From Mytilus edulis (lineage: Eukaryota > Mollusca > Bivalvia > Mytilida > Mytilidae), in assembly GCF_963676685.1 (NCBI RefSeq), contig NC_092357.1, positions 65,451,957-65,515,956 on the forward strand: 64,000 bases of DNA, in the 5' to 3' direction. A program made the position numbers and the translations under genes. This document shows positions 10,962 to 24,574 of the stretch, one piece after another (position 1 is the first letter of the stretch; the number at the start of each line of letters is the position of its first letter). Below the pieces are notes generated by a model. The model was not told the DNA's origin and did no database searches. It saw only the letters and a program-made list of their open reading frames with translations.

Positions 10962-13266
10962 CTGAGGAAAAATAGAAAAATATAATAAAATACATATTAG
11001 TTGTCTTGTAAGCAATATGATGTATGCAAAACAGCATAAAATGATCATTCAGATTTTATGCAAAAGAACCATAGCTGCAATTAAACATCATTGGTCAATA
11101 AAAAACCCAAAACATTATGACAAAAACACTTGAAATTGTTTATGTATAATTGTTTAAATTATATTTGCAGCAACATAACTATATATTCTAACATTGACTA
11201 GCAAATCAAGATAACTTTTGTTAACCATTGCATAGCTTTCGTGCTGGCAGCACTTTTTTTATCATTTAAACCTGGAAATGGCAAACAAATGACAGAATAT
11301 TAAGAAAATATACTTATTGTTCTGGATTTGCTTCACGAAGATAAACATGAATAGTGAGATAATATAATTATCGTTTTCATTGTCTTTTACTTAGTTTATC
11401 TTTTTCGTCAATTTCTGTATGCAAATGAAGATATGTAACTGGACTATTTTATCTGTGCTGTCTTTTATTTTAAATCTAATTGTCTTGGTAAACTGATTAA
11501 ATTAATCATGTTAATCAATGAGAGGACATATTTAATATTTAAAATAAAGTTTCTTAAATCCTCAAGAGAGAAGTCACTGTTGATTCACAGCAAAAGACAC
11601 AAAATGGAAAGAAGAGAAACATACCCTATAGAAAAAGAAGCCTAAAGCTTATTATCGATAAAAAAAAACAATCCCTAACATTAATAAACTACAAAGACAA
11701 CGGGTTGAAAAGTGGATACCCCTATGCGAATACTTACCCTCAGAAATTATTTTCTATCCCGTTGTAGTCCTATCCAATAGCTATTTATTAAAGCATAGTC
11801 TATAATCCCTAGCCAAAAAGAGCTGCCAAGACATTTGATTGGAGAAAAGGTACCCACATGCGTATTTTATAGAACTTGACCGTTTTTGGTTCAAAAGAAT
11901 TGTTTACCAGAATTCCAATACTATTCTACTGGATTGTAGATGAACAGCATTTAGACATTTTAAATGTAAATTACTGGTCAAATATGAATTTCAAAGTTGC
12001 AATTTTTTTGTTTTGACTCAATATTGTGAGCTGTTATGCCGTTTACAATTTTCAAAAGGTCCCCCTTTGAGTGTTGACATAAATCGATCGTCGGTAATAT
12101 ATGATACTATAAGTTAATCATCGTTTTCCGATTAATTCAAATATGGATATATTATTTATATTTTTTAGCCACTTTTATGAGTACACAAGAATGTGTCCCT
12201 AGTACACAGATGCCCCATCTGCACCATCATTTTCTATGTTCAGTGGAACGTGAAAGTGGGGTAAAAAATCTAATTTGGCATTAAAATAAGAAAGATCATA
12301 TCATAGGGAACATGTATCCTAAGTTACAAGTTGATTGGACTTCAACTTCATCAAAACTACCACGACTAAAAAACTTTAACTTGACGCGGGACAGACGGAT
12401 GAACGGACGAACGGAAAGACGAACGGAGGCACAGAACAGAAAACATAATGCCCATAAATGGGGCATAAAAAATCGCGAAAATGAGTTCTGACGAATTGAA
12501 ATAATCAACAGTCGGTTTTAAATTTGAAAATAAATTTAAACCAAAATTGTATATTTATTGATATCGGCACACATTGATCATGTTGGAAAGATAGGCATAC
12601 ATTCGAATGATATCAAGGACTTAGAGTAAAAACGATTTTTTTTTAAATTGCTCGCTAAAAAACTGTAAATATGAGTTATAAATGTAAAATATGAGCTATG
12701 AATTTTTAGATAGAAATTGTAGATTCGGTAAATCATGAGAAAATTAAATTTACATCAAAATACATGTGTTCGACGTTAATGTGAGTTTATAAAAATCGCA
12801 AATGTTTGTTGAAAATGCGTTAACACGAATAACATCTTGGAAATAACAGATGATACTTTGTTTGAATCGTCATCGTAATGTTTTTTTTATTGTAAATGCT
12901 AGTTACATAACAGCAGATATGATTCAGAAATCTTTAAACTAAAGTTAGAAATTAGTTTAAGCTATATAAGAATCTTTGATTGTAAGTTTTTTTATGACAA
13001 AACTTTAAAACAAAACAACGTGATTTTGAAAAATAATAAATTGTCGCTCAAGCAGTTTTTCATACGCAATTTCAGACAGATGAACCAAAGGATACGTTTG
13101 TTTTCAGATAATTGCAGGAGAATAACTGTAACCTTTGTACTTGCATGGTTTTATGAGAATAGACTATCGATCTACATGATAATATAAATATTTAATGCAG
13201 TTGGACAGATGAAGTGAATAACTTGCGGTGATGCAATAACTAACGTTATAATATAAAACACCATAC
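10962..13266. other. Intron of the multi-EGF gene
   Basis: Contains the R3 tetranucleotide-core element at 12189-12472; otherwise AT-rich with nothing recognised. Confidence 0.5.
12189..12472 (-). mobile_element. R3 tetranucleotide-core element (minus copy)
   Basis: Runs from CAAGAATGTGTCCCTAGTAC through GACGGATGAACGGACGAACG to ATGCCCATAAATGGGGCAT. It is the reverse-oriented relative of 39884-40176. A roughly 290-bp unit with an ACGG/TCCG-type core microsatellite resembles the pearl-type non-autonomous elements described in bivalves; this family assignment is inference. Confidence 0.75.
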
Positions 13267-13371
13267 CTGACTGACATGCTGATCCAGTATATCCAGTATG
13301 GCAGTGACACAAAAACCCAGAATGACTATTAAAACAATCACCTCTACCATTACATGGATCAGGAGTACAGT
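13267..13371 (-). CDS. EGF-like exon 5 (type B, 105 nt)
   Basis: EGF domain with CTPDPCNGRGDC, NSHSGFLCHC, HTGYTGSAC and Q-S. It belongs to the second subtype (N-G-R/H-G-D-C, S-H-S-G-F-L-C, ending C-Q-S) shared with EGF exon 7. All six cysteines and C-x-N-x4-F are present. Acceptor TTTTTTTCAG, donor GTCAG|GTATGG. Confidence 0.92.
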
Positions 13372-13940
<569 letters not shown>

Positions 13941-13949
13941 GATCGATCT
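13941..13949 (-). CDS. Microexon, 9 nt (AGATCGATC), encodes EID
   Basis: Minus strand GTTTTAG, then AGATCGATC, then GTAAGT. In frame it gives Glu-Ile-Asp-His before the first cysteine of the type B EGF. Glu-Ile-Asp is very close to the Asp-Ile-Asp of classical calcium-binding EGF domains. The only intron between it and the next EGF exon (13372-13940) is mostly triplet repeat. Confidence 0.72.
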
Positions 13950-15591
13950 CTAAAACAAAAATAATCATTTGATGACATTTTGGCAAAATATGAGCATTGT
14001 ATACCAATGTTCAAAAGAATACGTGACACAGAAATACGTTTAATGACGAATATTGACTGTTCTGATATAATGTCCATTTGGTTTTCGATACGTCTCATTC
14101 AAGGAGTTGATGAAATCACAAACTATACGGACTGTCATTCAAATGAGGCATTTTGTAAATCACATGAAAACTCAAGGAATAGTCAGGTTGAATTCACCAT
14201 TTTCTTCGTAAGGAAATGTCTGTTCCAAGTCAGGAAAATGACAGCTTTTTCCATATATTTGATGTCTTTGAGCTTTATGTTTGCCATTTAATAAAAGATT
14301 TTCTGTTTAGGTTTTTCTTGGAGTTTGGTATTTTTATTAAAAAAAAATTTCCACAGAAGTATTGAAGTCGGCATTTATTTCTTATTTCATAAGATATTTG
14401 GATTGCAAAATCTGTTAAGCATCCATTAAAGTAGAAGTCTTTTATTAAGATTATAGCTTAAGTGTTTTGACCTGGTGTCTGACTTCAAAGGACGACGCAC
14501 ATTTCCTTGAACTTATATCGAAAAATAACCTCTTAAGCCGCGATATAGATTTTGCACTGATGTGGCAAAATCAACTACCCTTCAATATACCATCATTCCA
14601 GTTTGTGTTATGTTTTAAAGCGATAGTTTAACACGCAGGTTGTCTTAATTTGTCAAATCTTTTTCATTCAAGATTTCTGATACGGTTAGTTACCTATGTT
14701 AAAATGACATAATTGGCTAGCTACCTTTCTTAGCGAATATACAGTATAGGCTATTTTCTCAATGCTGACGATAGAATGGTAGTCTATTATTCCTAACATC
14801 CACTTAATTTGAACTTTGGTGGATTGCTCTATCATTGGCTATCGTACTACATATCCTCAATTCTATATATATCTAACGGCATTCCGATTTCCGTTAGTCG
14901 GCAGAAACCATCATTTGACAATTCGCAAATTGAAGCCAATTCTATTTTAGGAAGCTCAAAATTATTGAGGTTTAATGTGTAAATGATTTAGGTTTTCTTT
15001 GTCCTGACCAAAAAGCAAAAGAAGTCATTTATATTATTGCTAGTATATTTATTAGAAGCGGTGTGGCAGACTAGGGCTAGGATATTCGTAAACTTCAACG
15101 GAAGTGAATATAAATTGACCAAATCATGATATTGAAACGAGTTTTGAGATAATTTAATGCTGAGATCAAGATTATGTTACCATGTTGCCATTGACAGTCA
15201 TACCACATCTTCTTTCGTATATGAAACGCTGAATAAGTGAATTAACTGTATCTATAAACTTTGATACGGAAGTATTTATAATTTTATTTTTAAAGAGTCG
15301 TCCTATATCTTGACCGTCGTCGAATGGTGTATAATTGTACTGTGATGAACCATATATTCAACTGATTCATAATTAATTTTCTTTCAGTGTTGGTTAAGTT
15401 AAGTAGGAGTCATCTTTTCCTTGTGAATTGTACGCAGAATTAAAACTTAGACGAGTCTCATTTACCTCGTAGGAAATTTATATTCTGAACTGATTTGTTG
15501 GTAAAATTGAAATACCAGAATAACCCGTTACACGGTAAAACAATAACATGTTTGTGTGCCTTCAAATTATGAATACAGTTTTTTGACTTAC
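13950..15591. other. Intron of the multi-EGF gene
   Basis: Holds an R1-related repeat in minus orientation (about 14180-14345) and an R5 fragment (15175-15215). The 103-codon plus-strand frame at 13980-14291 ends inside the repeat and is not treated as a gene. Confidence 0.5.
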
Positions 15592-15696
15592 CTATTTCAC
15601 ATGATACTCCAGTAAATCCCTGTTGACAAGAACATGAAAACCCTGGAAGAGTGTTACGACAAACTCCACGACCATGGCATGGGTTTGGTTTACAAT
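15592..15696 (-). CDS. EGF-like exon 4 (type A, 105 nt)
   Basis: EGF domain with CKPNPCHGRGVC, NTLPGFSCSC, QQGFTGVSC, E-I. Six cysteines, Asn at C3+2 and Phe are kept. Acceptor AATCTAG, donor ATAG|GTAAGT. The intron next to the acceptor shares a long stretch with the copies at 21.5 and 27.1 kb (the AGTTTTCGTCAT block), confirming common origin of exon plus intron. Confidence 0.92.
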   Translation of the reverse strand: MVNQTHAMVVEFVVTLFQGFHVLVNRDLLEYHVK

Positions 15697-16100
15697 CTAG
15701 ATTAAAGAATATAAAATCAAGTACACATTATACTAATCTGTTAGTTTTCGTCATCATATACACATGCCTCTTCAGAAAATGATGGTAAACATTTTGTTGA
15801 TAATTCCTATAAACATTCACGCTTAGAAACCTTTGTATCAATAAATTATTAATTCAATGATAAGATAGAAATAAGATTATGAGTAAAGGTAAATTGTATG
15901 TATTACTTGATTTATTTCACTTGACTGGATGGAGTTTAATCTGTTCGCTTATTATAGACCAGTCCATCTGTAGACAGGTGTTTTGGGATAAACTCATCAA
16001 TGAAGTGTCCAGTTATAGTAAACGATCCAGTTAAAATATGTAAACACTATATATATATTCTAGAAATATGATTAATTAAAAGCGTCCGCGTGAAGACCGT

Positions 16101-16315
16101 GTATATTTCATACTAGGTTAGTAGGGAGGCGGGGCTTATTTCATACACGGTTAGTAGTGGTGTTACGTCCCTATATATTCCATATTAGGTTAGAAGGGAG
16201 GCGGGGCTTATTTCATACACGGTTAGTAGTGGTGTTACGTCCCTTTATATTTCATACTAGGTTAGTAGGGAGGAGAGGCTTATTTCATACACGGTTAGTA
16301 GTGGTGGTACGTCCC
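16101..16315. repeat. Minisatellite, three ~70-bp units
   Basis: Three consecutive units share TTAGTAGGGAGGCGGGGCTT, ATTTCATACACGGTTAGTAG and GGTGTTACGTCCC with small differences. Positions 16157-16339 are open as a repetitive reading frame, but this follows from the unit length and composition. Confidence 0.92.
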
Positions 16316-17186
16316 ATTATAAAAACAAAACGATACTGAGAAAAAAACTTAAAGGTTTCAACAAACGAAGAAATTGATGATTAAGATTGAAATAAATTCA
16401 TAAAACACATTTAAACCTGACAAGTTGATATTGTTGGAATCTGTTTTTGTAGGATCAATGGGAGTAGTTTCTTAATGCTAACCATATTGAAGACTTGCTC
16501 ATTTTGATAGGTAACTAGTCTAAATTTTACACGTTAAGATAGTCGGTAAGATCAATTCGCTCTCACACCATATGGAATTTACTGACCCCATATATACCGT
16601 ATTAGGTCACTAGCACACTATGTAACTAATAATATTCGCAAAACAAACATTAAGACAAAGTCGTTGATTTTCTTGTAAATCGGAGTTAAAAAAAGACACG
16701 TACACATTGTCACATTTTGGAATTTGTGGATATAAATGTCACACAGTTTGCAAAATCTGCAGTTGGAAAATCTGCATATGTCGTTATTCTATAATGTTTG
16801 ATGACACTGATAGGTGATTAGAAATCAGTATAAATTATAACGGCAATCATCCTTATCACACACATATTCAAATAGACTGTTCTTAATTAAAATGTAAGCT
16901 GCACCCGATTAGTTGATTCTACATTGATAATAAACAAGTGTGTGTCCAAGACGTCCGATGAGTATACAGTTCTTAAATTCAGAAAATGTTTGCGTTAAAG
17001 AGATGCGCATGATAATCTTACTTTTATGGTTTGTTTTTATTTGCAAATTTAAACAAGATTCTGATATCTTGTGACCGCGATCTGGGACATGAAAATTACG
17101 GTCACTTATTATCATAACATGACGTAACATTTGCAAATGGTGGTAAATGGAGGGTGTTAAAAATAGAAAGTCCGAAACTAGTAAAA

Positions 17187-18400
17187 GAGGGACAAAAGAT
17201 ACCAAAGGGACAGTCAAACTCATAAATCGAAAATAAACTGACAACGCCATGGCTAAACATGAAATAGACAAACAGACAAACAAAAGTACACATGACACAA
17301 CATAGAAAACTAAAGAATAAACTAAAAGAACCCCACCAAAAACTGGGGGTGATCTCAGGTGCTCCGGAAGGGTCAGCAGATCCTGCTCCACCTGTGGCAC
17401 CCGTCGTATTGCTTATGTGATAACAAAACCGGTAAATAGTCTAATTCGGTAGGTCACATTCATGAAGGGGACGGGGATTGTAGTTACGACATAAGGAACA
17501 TATGCGATATAATTTGTGTAACGGTTATTCCATAACGGTCAACCAACTCGTGATGGCGTCCGTAAAATATACGAAGAGATGATTTCAACTTCACCATTTG
17601 GAACTCTAGGTTTAATAGCTTCCTTGTGAGCAGCATCCCTCTATCAAGAAAATCATGATAGGAAATGCAAGCACGGGAATATCGTATCAATTGGGAGATA
17701 TATACCACGTATGCAGGTGCTGCTGGAATTTTGCTACTTAGAAATGGAAAGTTCACAATTGGAAAGCTGAAATCATCGCTTTTGTCGTAAAGTTTTGTTT
17801 TCAACCGACCCTTATTGTCAATTTCTAGATGTAAGTCAAGATATTAGGCCGACTTAACTGTATCTGTAGTATCCTTTATCTCTAGTTCGATGGGATAGAT
17901 GCGTTCAACATTATCACCAAATTTTGAATTATATAGTGAAAGAACATCATCTATATAGCGGAAAGTAGAGTTAAAGGATATCGCTTACTTCTTATCTTTC
18001 TTCCTAAGAAGTTCCTGCATGAAATCAACCTCATATTAATAAAGAAACAAGTCGGCAAGTAGAGGGGCACAATTGGTTCCCATTGGAATGCCGACAGTCT
18101 GTTGAAAAACACGTCCTCCGAACGTAACAAATATGTTGTCAATCAAGAAATCAAGAATCTTGATAATATCAGTTTCAGAGATTTTTTTGTTTGAATCAGA
18201 GTGATCCTTTACAAAGTATGATTTATCCCTCCCTAAGACAAGATACTTGTATCGACGTTGGCCATTCCTTTTTATGAATCAAAGCAATACCAACTCTTTC
18301 AATTTGTCTTTTAGTTTGGAATGTGGAATACTTGTGTAAAGAGTAGAAAAGTCAAATGTTTTAATACTATTGCAAGATGAAGTAAAACATAAATAGAAAT
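17187..18400 (-). mobile_element. Decayed Penelope-like element with reverse transcriptase
   Basis: Reading the minus strand from about 18370 gives, in shifting frames, TFDFSTLYTSIP, then FLIDNIFVTFGG, QQTVGIPMGTNCAPLLADLF, FRYIDDV and finally FPIVNFPFLSSKIPAAPAY and QLIRYSRACISYHDFLDRG. GIPMGTNCAPLLADLF and YIDD are the reverse transcriptase B and C motifs of the Penelope-type family as I know them from animal genomes. Stops and frameshifts make it non-functional. A non-coding tail (17187-17420, GGTGATCTCAGGTGCTCCGG) is shared with other copies in the window. Confidence 0.85.
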
Positions 18401-19254
18401 AATAGAATAGATGTATACATTACAAAATCCAAGCCCAGGCACCTTTTAATAATTGTGCTGAAGGTTTGTTCTTGGTGAACAATAGTGTTATTTTTAATAT
18501 TGAAATTTATGTCTCTTTTCTAGCATAACAGTCAAAACAGTATTCAAGGATTTATCATGATACAAAACAGTGTTTTAAAAAATTAAAAAACTTCAAAATG
18601 CGATTTCGTGAATACATGAGCCCTCAAAGATTAACTGATTGATAATAAAACAACCTTATTCAAAGCGCGTTGAGGACCTACAGTTTCGAAAGTTTTTTTC
18701 CAAATACAGCTGACGAAATATTTTATGGCATATATTAGTTGATTGTTTTTTATAACTGTTTTAGTTTATTTTTAAATTTTTCCCCATAATAATTGGTGTT
18801 TTTGTTTGTTGCACCTCAGTGTTCCTTTTGTTTCTTTGTTATCCTATAATAGTTGATGTACCTCCCTTGATTTTGTGGTGTAACCCTGATTATTTTTCTC
18901 TCAATCGATTGATAACTTTTGGACACTGGTATACTATTGCTACCTTCATTTGTTTATAATCTCATTCATGTTGATTGGCGTTTTTCTGTTAAATTCACTC
19001 GCAATCGATATAGACTGTTTTCTGATGTTATTTGGTCGTTTGGTTTGTCTTCTTGAAATAAGATATCATTGTATCTACGTTACAGTTTTTTTAACACAAT
19101 TTCAATATTTAGATAACAATGGAACTTGCTCCTGAAGTAAGTTTTCATCAATGATATACATTCAAGTATTGCTTTAGGTCAAAGTATGCATACATTAACT
19201 TGCGCTTGCATTTAGAAACAAGGATAGCTCTACACCAAAACCAAGTACACTTAC

Positions 19255-19263
19255 AGTTGATAT
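19255..19263 (-). CDS. Microexon, 9 nt (ATATCAACT), encodes DIN
   Basis: Minus strand TATTGCAG, then ATATCAACT, then GTAAGTGTAC. It reads Asp-Ile-Asn-Tyr and then Cys of the next EGF. The extended donor context GTAAGTGTACT is shared with the microexons at 833 and 10953, which assigns it to the type D group, although in the surviving array it directly follows a type A exon. Confidence 0.75.
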
Positions 19264-21440
19264 CTGCAATATATAAATAGATCACGTTTTGGTAAAATGA
19301 TAAAAAAAAAAAGAAAGAAAGTAAAATATATTATCTTGTTTGCATACGCATCTACAAATATTTGACACAACAGTATTTCTAAAAGAATTATTCAAACACA
19401 CAAAGCTGGCAATTAATAATTATAATTGAAAAACAACACAAAAAAAAATTCTTATAAAAAAAAACTGTTATAAACTGTGTTGGTGAATGTCTGAAATGTG
19501 GTGGGGACAAGTAGATAATTTTTAGGACAATTGGGTTTATATTCCTAATAGAATTTGACCACAATGACCTCTGGGTATATTTGAGGGTTGTATGTGTATC
19601 ATTGAGTAGAGTATCATTAGTTCACATTGATATTGTCGTTTTCTTATGGATTGTTAACGTATGTCTCCATTTCACCCTAATTGATTCATTGTTTACGTAC
19701 TGATTCAATTATGAGAACGGCTACACATTTTTCTTACAGGTAGTGTGATCAGACTACGTTAATTTCGATGTTAACAGATCTCAAAATAAAAAGTTGTCGT
19801 CAGTTTATTCATTTTCTATAAACTACTACAATGTAATAGACAATACACAATATGGCGTTTCATAGGAATTTATTTTGGATATACCCAGGTTTGAACTTTT
19901 TTTTCACATTTGATGCTTTTTTTATCAGGATTGTTATTTTGGTGCGTCAGAATGACCTATATCTCTTACACCACCTGGCGGGAAAACAAAAATTGGAAAA
20001 CAAAATTACAAAATTACAAAATTAAAAGGTAATTTAAGAAAGGAAGGCCATTACATTTTGTTTAAGTGGATTTTGCTTTTAAATTCATGTTCCCCAATTT
20101 GACTCAAACTCTCATATTTGATGTATCACGATATGCTACATACTAAAACGTATATCCAAATTACAAAAAGTCTGAATAAACAATTCACACAGCATGAACT
20201 CGATAATATATATCAGCAAATCGTGTGTTTTTTTTAAATTCTTGACGCCAACTAATTCATTATCGAGATGATCTCCAAAGACTGCCGACGGTTATATCAT
20301 CCGATATACGCATACATATAAATATAAATAGATAGCGACCACGTGCCATTGGATTTTTCTATCTCTGTTTGATTTTTATGTTTGAAGTTAAAAATAATAT
20401 ATTGATTGTCGTTTTTACCTGCATGGTTTTGTACTTATTTAAAGACATTTGTACCAAACTACCTGCTTCTAACAAAATATTATTTCACATTTCATTTTTT
20501 TTTTGCCCAATCGTATCATATGCTCCTTTAAGTTTTGAATCAAAACTTTCGTAGCGATAATTTATTTGTTTAGCTTCATTCCTTTAGTGTGCTATCGATT
20601 TCCAAGAGACAATGTAACAAGTAGGTCTGTTAACTTTAATTTTCTGAAATGCTAGCTACCAATGATAAATCATTGCATCAAATCTGTATTCCCGTTAGGT
20701 GACGGCGAAATAATAGTTTGTAAATATGGGAGTTGATGTAATTATAATTGAGTTTTTGGTATAATTAACCACATGATCCACATCTGTGAGAATCATTTGT
20801 GAATTTTGTTATAATTCTTTGTCCTGAATCGATAGCAAAAGGAGGTTCGAAAAAAAGTGTTTTGTCATTCTAACCATTTATGCATTTTTAAATGATATAT
20901 TTTCAAAGATGGAATCAAGTTTAAAAAGTTTTTTAAGTTCATTGACAGTGTAATTCTATATCTTGACCGTCCTCATAGAGTGTAGTATGAAGGTTGTTGT
21001 GATGAGACGTACCGTCAGCTCAGTTAGTAAACTTTTACTTTCAAATTGTTTGTTCTACGTTTTTACCTTACATTTTAGAAATGGTGTTTATTTTCATTTT
21101 CATTAAGTTGTATTCTATTGCATGTTATACTTGCATCTAGATTTTTATTTGTATATTTCAAGTTCATTTTGTCTCAGCAGAGTATTTTTATGGATGCCAA
21201 ATGACGATTTGACAATACAACATCTTGAGTATTTGAATGTGTATAAATTTGTGCACACAAAAATCATGGCAAAATACGTCTAACGGATGTTATTTCGACA
21301 AATTCTTGACGTTGAAAACAACAAAAGCTTTAAAACTTGTTCAAACGTTATAAAATACCATATGTGTCAAAGATGCAATCAATCTGTGACTAGTAACTTG
21401 TGCAATGTATGAATACGTAAACGATTCTAAATTATTTTAC
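19264..21440. other. Intron of the multi-EGF gene
   Basis: No repeat or exon recognised. The tandem-unit model predicts a type E microexon and a type B EGF exon here; I found neither. Confidence 0.45.
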
Positions 21441-21545
21441 CTTGGTCACAAGATAATCCTGTATAACCTTGATGACAAGTACATGAAAATCCTGTACGGC
21501 TGTTATGACACACACCACGGCCATGACATGGGTCTGGTTTACAAT
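21441..21545 (-). CDS. EGF-like exon 3 (type A, 105 nt)
   Basis: EGF domain with CKPDPCHGRGVC, NSRTGFSCTC, HQGYTGLSC, then D-Q. All six cysteines, the Asn at C3+2 and the Phe before C4 are present. Acceptor TATATAG, donor CAAG|GTAAAA. It differs from EGF exon 2 at very few positions (HQGYTG against QQGYKG). Confidence 0.92.
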
Positions 21546-23699
21546 CTATATAGAAAACGATGAAATCAAATACATATTAAACTGATCTGCCAGTTTTCGT
21601 CATCATGTTAAAGTGTCATTTAACTACAATAGATGATAATAAATCTACTTTTATTCATTATGCAACTAGCTAGACACATCTTCACATACTCGTATATACA
21701 TCGGTATCATGAAAGCATTCTTTCATTTTAATATTAAACATGAGAAATGTCATAATACAGTATTATGAAATTATATTAATTTTTAAAAACACTTATAAGA
21801 TTGATCAGATTATAACGATGTAAGAAAAAATGTAACAATTACTTTTTTTTACATGCTGCTTCAAACAGTTATCATATTATGAGCAGGAGTAAAGAAAATA
21901 AAGTGGGGTTTTTTTCGAAATCAACCAAGAACACCATAGTTTTTGGCTATTTTTACTGACAAAAAAAACGTACTGTTTTACTATTCATAAAAACCTAAGA
22001 AACACAAACATATTATTTGCACTAAAAAGCAATTAAATGATTTAACTTCCCATTCCAAAAGTACATATATGACATGATCATTCAATCTACATGTAGGTCA
22101 GATTAAATCTAAATGAAGAAGGGACATAAAAATTGTTCTTCATGGTAACCGTTGCATTATTAATCTAAAACTAATTAGTAAGGTAATGTTAACGGACCAA
22201 GTGGATGTTCATACACTCTGCAATATTTTCAATTCCAAACGGCAGTTGTTTGTTGGTGTGGGTTTTTTTGGTGCAATTTTTACTTGATGAAAGGTCCTCA
22301 ACCGTGCATATGAATATAAAAGATTTTAATTCTAAAAACTATGCATACATATGAAAAAAGACACCAAGAGCATAACAATGTTTCATGCATGGGGAATACA
22401 CCAAAAGACACTATGGAATTACCTAAACTGCCTATTCACGGCGTAAATTATTTTTTTTAAAAACGTTACTCCGCTTTTTATTTATTGTAATAAATCTATT
22501 TGTTTTAATTCAATCAAATGAAATTTTATTTGCAAAGTAGTCTTGGTAAACCTATGTATGAAATACATATATATTATAAATAATAAACAGGACATTGATA
22601 TAAATGTTTTCATTAGATGATAAAAAAAAAACGGCGCTTTGCTCCTCCCAATTTTTAGTAAATAATCATTTCATGGTTGATCTAGCAAGGAAGCCAACCA
22701 AAGATTCTACCTTTAGCTACACACTCGTTGGAATCGGCCGTCATCAATACAATTGCACATGTTGTACAAGGGTTTCCGATTCTTTAAAAAACCGAAATTA
22801 TGGATCTCTTCACATGAAAATGCTAAACTAGATAGTTGAGACATATTGTATTGTTGTATGTGTCTGATTGCTAAGCTATAACTGTTAATGTAAATGTCCT
22901 TTGGTTTTGTGAGTCTTTGTTTACTCCTTGGTTTTGATTGTTATTGTCTGCTACAAATATACATTCTACATAATTACACATTGAGAGTATTTTTATGAGG
23001 ATAGGAAATTCATTTCTTCTTGTTTCTTCAATAATTTTTTTGATACCTTGTTTATTTTCAAATGTTGAACTATATCCTACTTAAAAAAGCCAGACATAGT
23101 AAAATATATTAAACATTTATTTCGTTCATTCAATTCTAAATCGCAAAGTGTTTCCCAGTCCTATACTGTAACCCTTCTCCCACCATTTTCCAAAAAAAAA
23201 CCGAGGGACTTTCTCGTATTACAACATGGCTGGTCATATAAATAAAACTCACAATTTGAACAGTCTCATTTAAGGACTTAGAATTCACAACAAATCTTTG
23301 AAAACAAACAATTGGCAATCCCATGGGAATTAACGATAATCTTCTTCTTGTAGACATGTTTCTTTTTTATATGAGGAGGACTATATACATGAGATTCTTA
23401 GGAAGAATGAAAAAAAGCTTGCATTTTCATTTGACTTGACTTTCCGCTGTAAAAGTATGTTCTCTCACTAAATAATTCAAAGTGTGGTAACTATGTTTAA
23501 CGCGATCTATCCCATACAAAGACTACAACAGAAACAGATAGGTCTGCCACATTTCCTGACTTAAAAGAATGATATTGAGGGTCGGATGAGAACAAGCATT
23601 GACGACAAAAGATATGAGTTTATCTTCCAAATTGTTAACATTACACTTTTATGTAACAACATGCCAGTGAGATCTGCATATATAGTATATATCTTCTAG

Positions 23700-24160
23700 A
23701 CGATACGATTTGCCAGGGCTTGCGTTTCAAATCATGATTTCCTTAAAAGAAAGTTGATGCTTCGAAAGTTGAAACCATCCCTTCTAAAACATTTTACGGT
23801 CGCCTTCACGAGTTGGATGACCGTATGAAATATGTATTTTACAGATGATGTCGGATATGTTCCTATCGCAGTAACCATAATCCCTTTCTTCTTTTCCTCG
23901 AAGACAACCAACCAGGTTTGTATTTACACAAAAATACGGCGAAGAATCAGCTTACCCTTTCGAAGCACCTGATATTTCCACTGGTTTTTGGTGGGATTCG
24001 TTTTGCTAAGTCTTTGCTGTGTTTTGTATACTATTTTCGGTTTTTGGTCTTTTCAGTGTTTTACCATTGCGTTGCAAGTTTATTTTTGACTTATGAGTTT
24101 GAAGCCCCTTTGGTATCTTTCGCCTCTGTTTTTATAACACCATTTTGTTCTACAGAAACC
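23700..24160 (+). mobile_element. Penelope-like element, 3' remnant
   Basis: The plus strand retains RFARACVSNHDFLKRKLM and then the common tail (ACCCTTTCGAAGCACCTGAT, TTTTTGGTGGGATTCG) seen reversed at 17187-17420. Reading frames are broken. Confidence 0.65.
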
Positions 24161-24560
24161 TTCAGAAACGTAGTGATGGATGTAAATACAACCAGCGGTT
24201 TTAGGTGTAGATTCTTAATTTTTTAAAGATCTATGCATCCGGTCTCATCGTTCCATGGGGAATTCATGCGATACCCTTTTTGTTTTCTTGTAATTCCGAT
24301 TTGTGTTTTTTTTTTTCGATTTACAAGAAAAAAAACACATGCAAAACCCTTAATCCGTAATTTGTAATATATATTATATTGAAACTTTAGAAATGATATG
24401 TATAGAAGCTACCGCTGAGTATCATTTTAGTTAAAATCAAATTGGAAAAAGTAAAATGTAAAAAAGGACAGAGCGTAGTGAAGACTTAAATACATGACAA
24501 TAACAGTTGATGATTTTTCCCTTCTACAGCAATTTGTAGATAACTTTAGCAAGGAACGCT

Positions 24561-24574
24561 AACACTCTAACATC
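24561..24574 (-). pseudogene. Probable decayed microexon
   Basis: Minus strand TTTCCAG followed by ATGTTAGAGTGTTAGC resembles the live microexon at 31179 (TTTTCAG, ATGTTAATC, GTAAGTG). The acceptor and first six bases are kept, but the donor no longer has GT after nine bases; the next GT would give an 8-nt, frame-breaking exon. It sits where the tandem unit predicts a type D microexon. Confidence 0.35.

Larger units (their letters stand above)
15697..19254. other. Intron of the multi-EGF gene with a Penelope-like relic
   Basis: Contains the minisatellite at 16101-16315, a decayed Penelope-like reverse transcriptase (17187-18400) and an R1-type repeat in minus orientation (about 18800-18955). 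Confidence 0.6.

Noticed and set aside
13980-14291. 103-codon plus-strand open frame
   Set aside because: Its end lies in an R1-related dispersed repeat, no domain is visible, and it lies in an intron of the multi-EGF gene on the other strand.
16101-16315. Possible CRISPR-like array
   Set aside because: Units are contiguous minisatellite repeats without unique spacers, in a eukaryotic genome.
16909-17400. 163-codon minus-strand open frame
   Set aside because: It covers the non-coding tail of the Penelope-like element; hydrophobic composition comes from T-rich sequence, and the other tail copies are not open.
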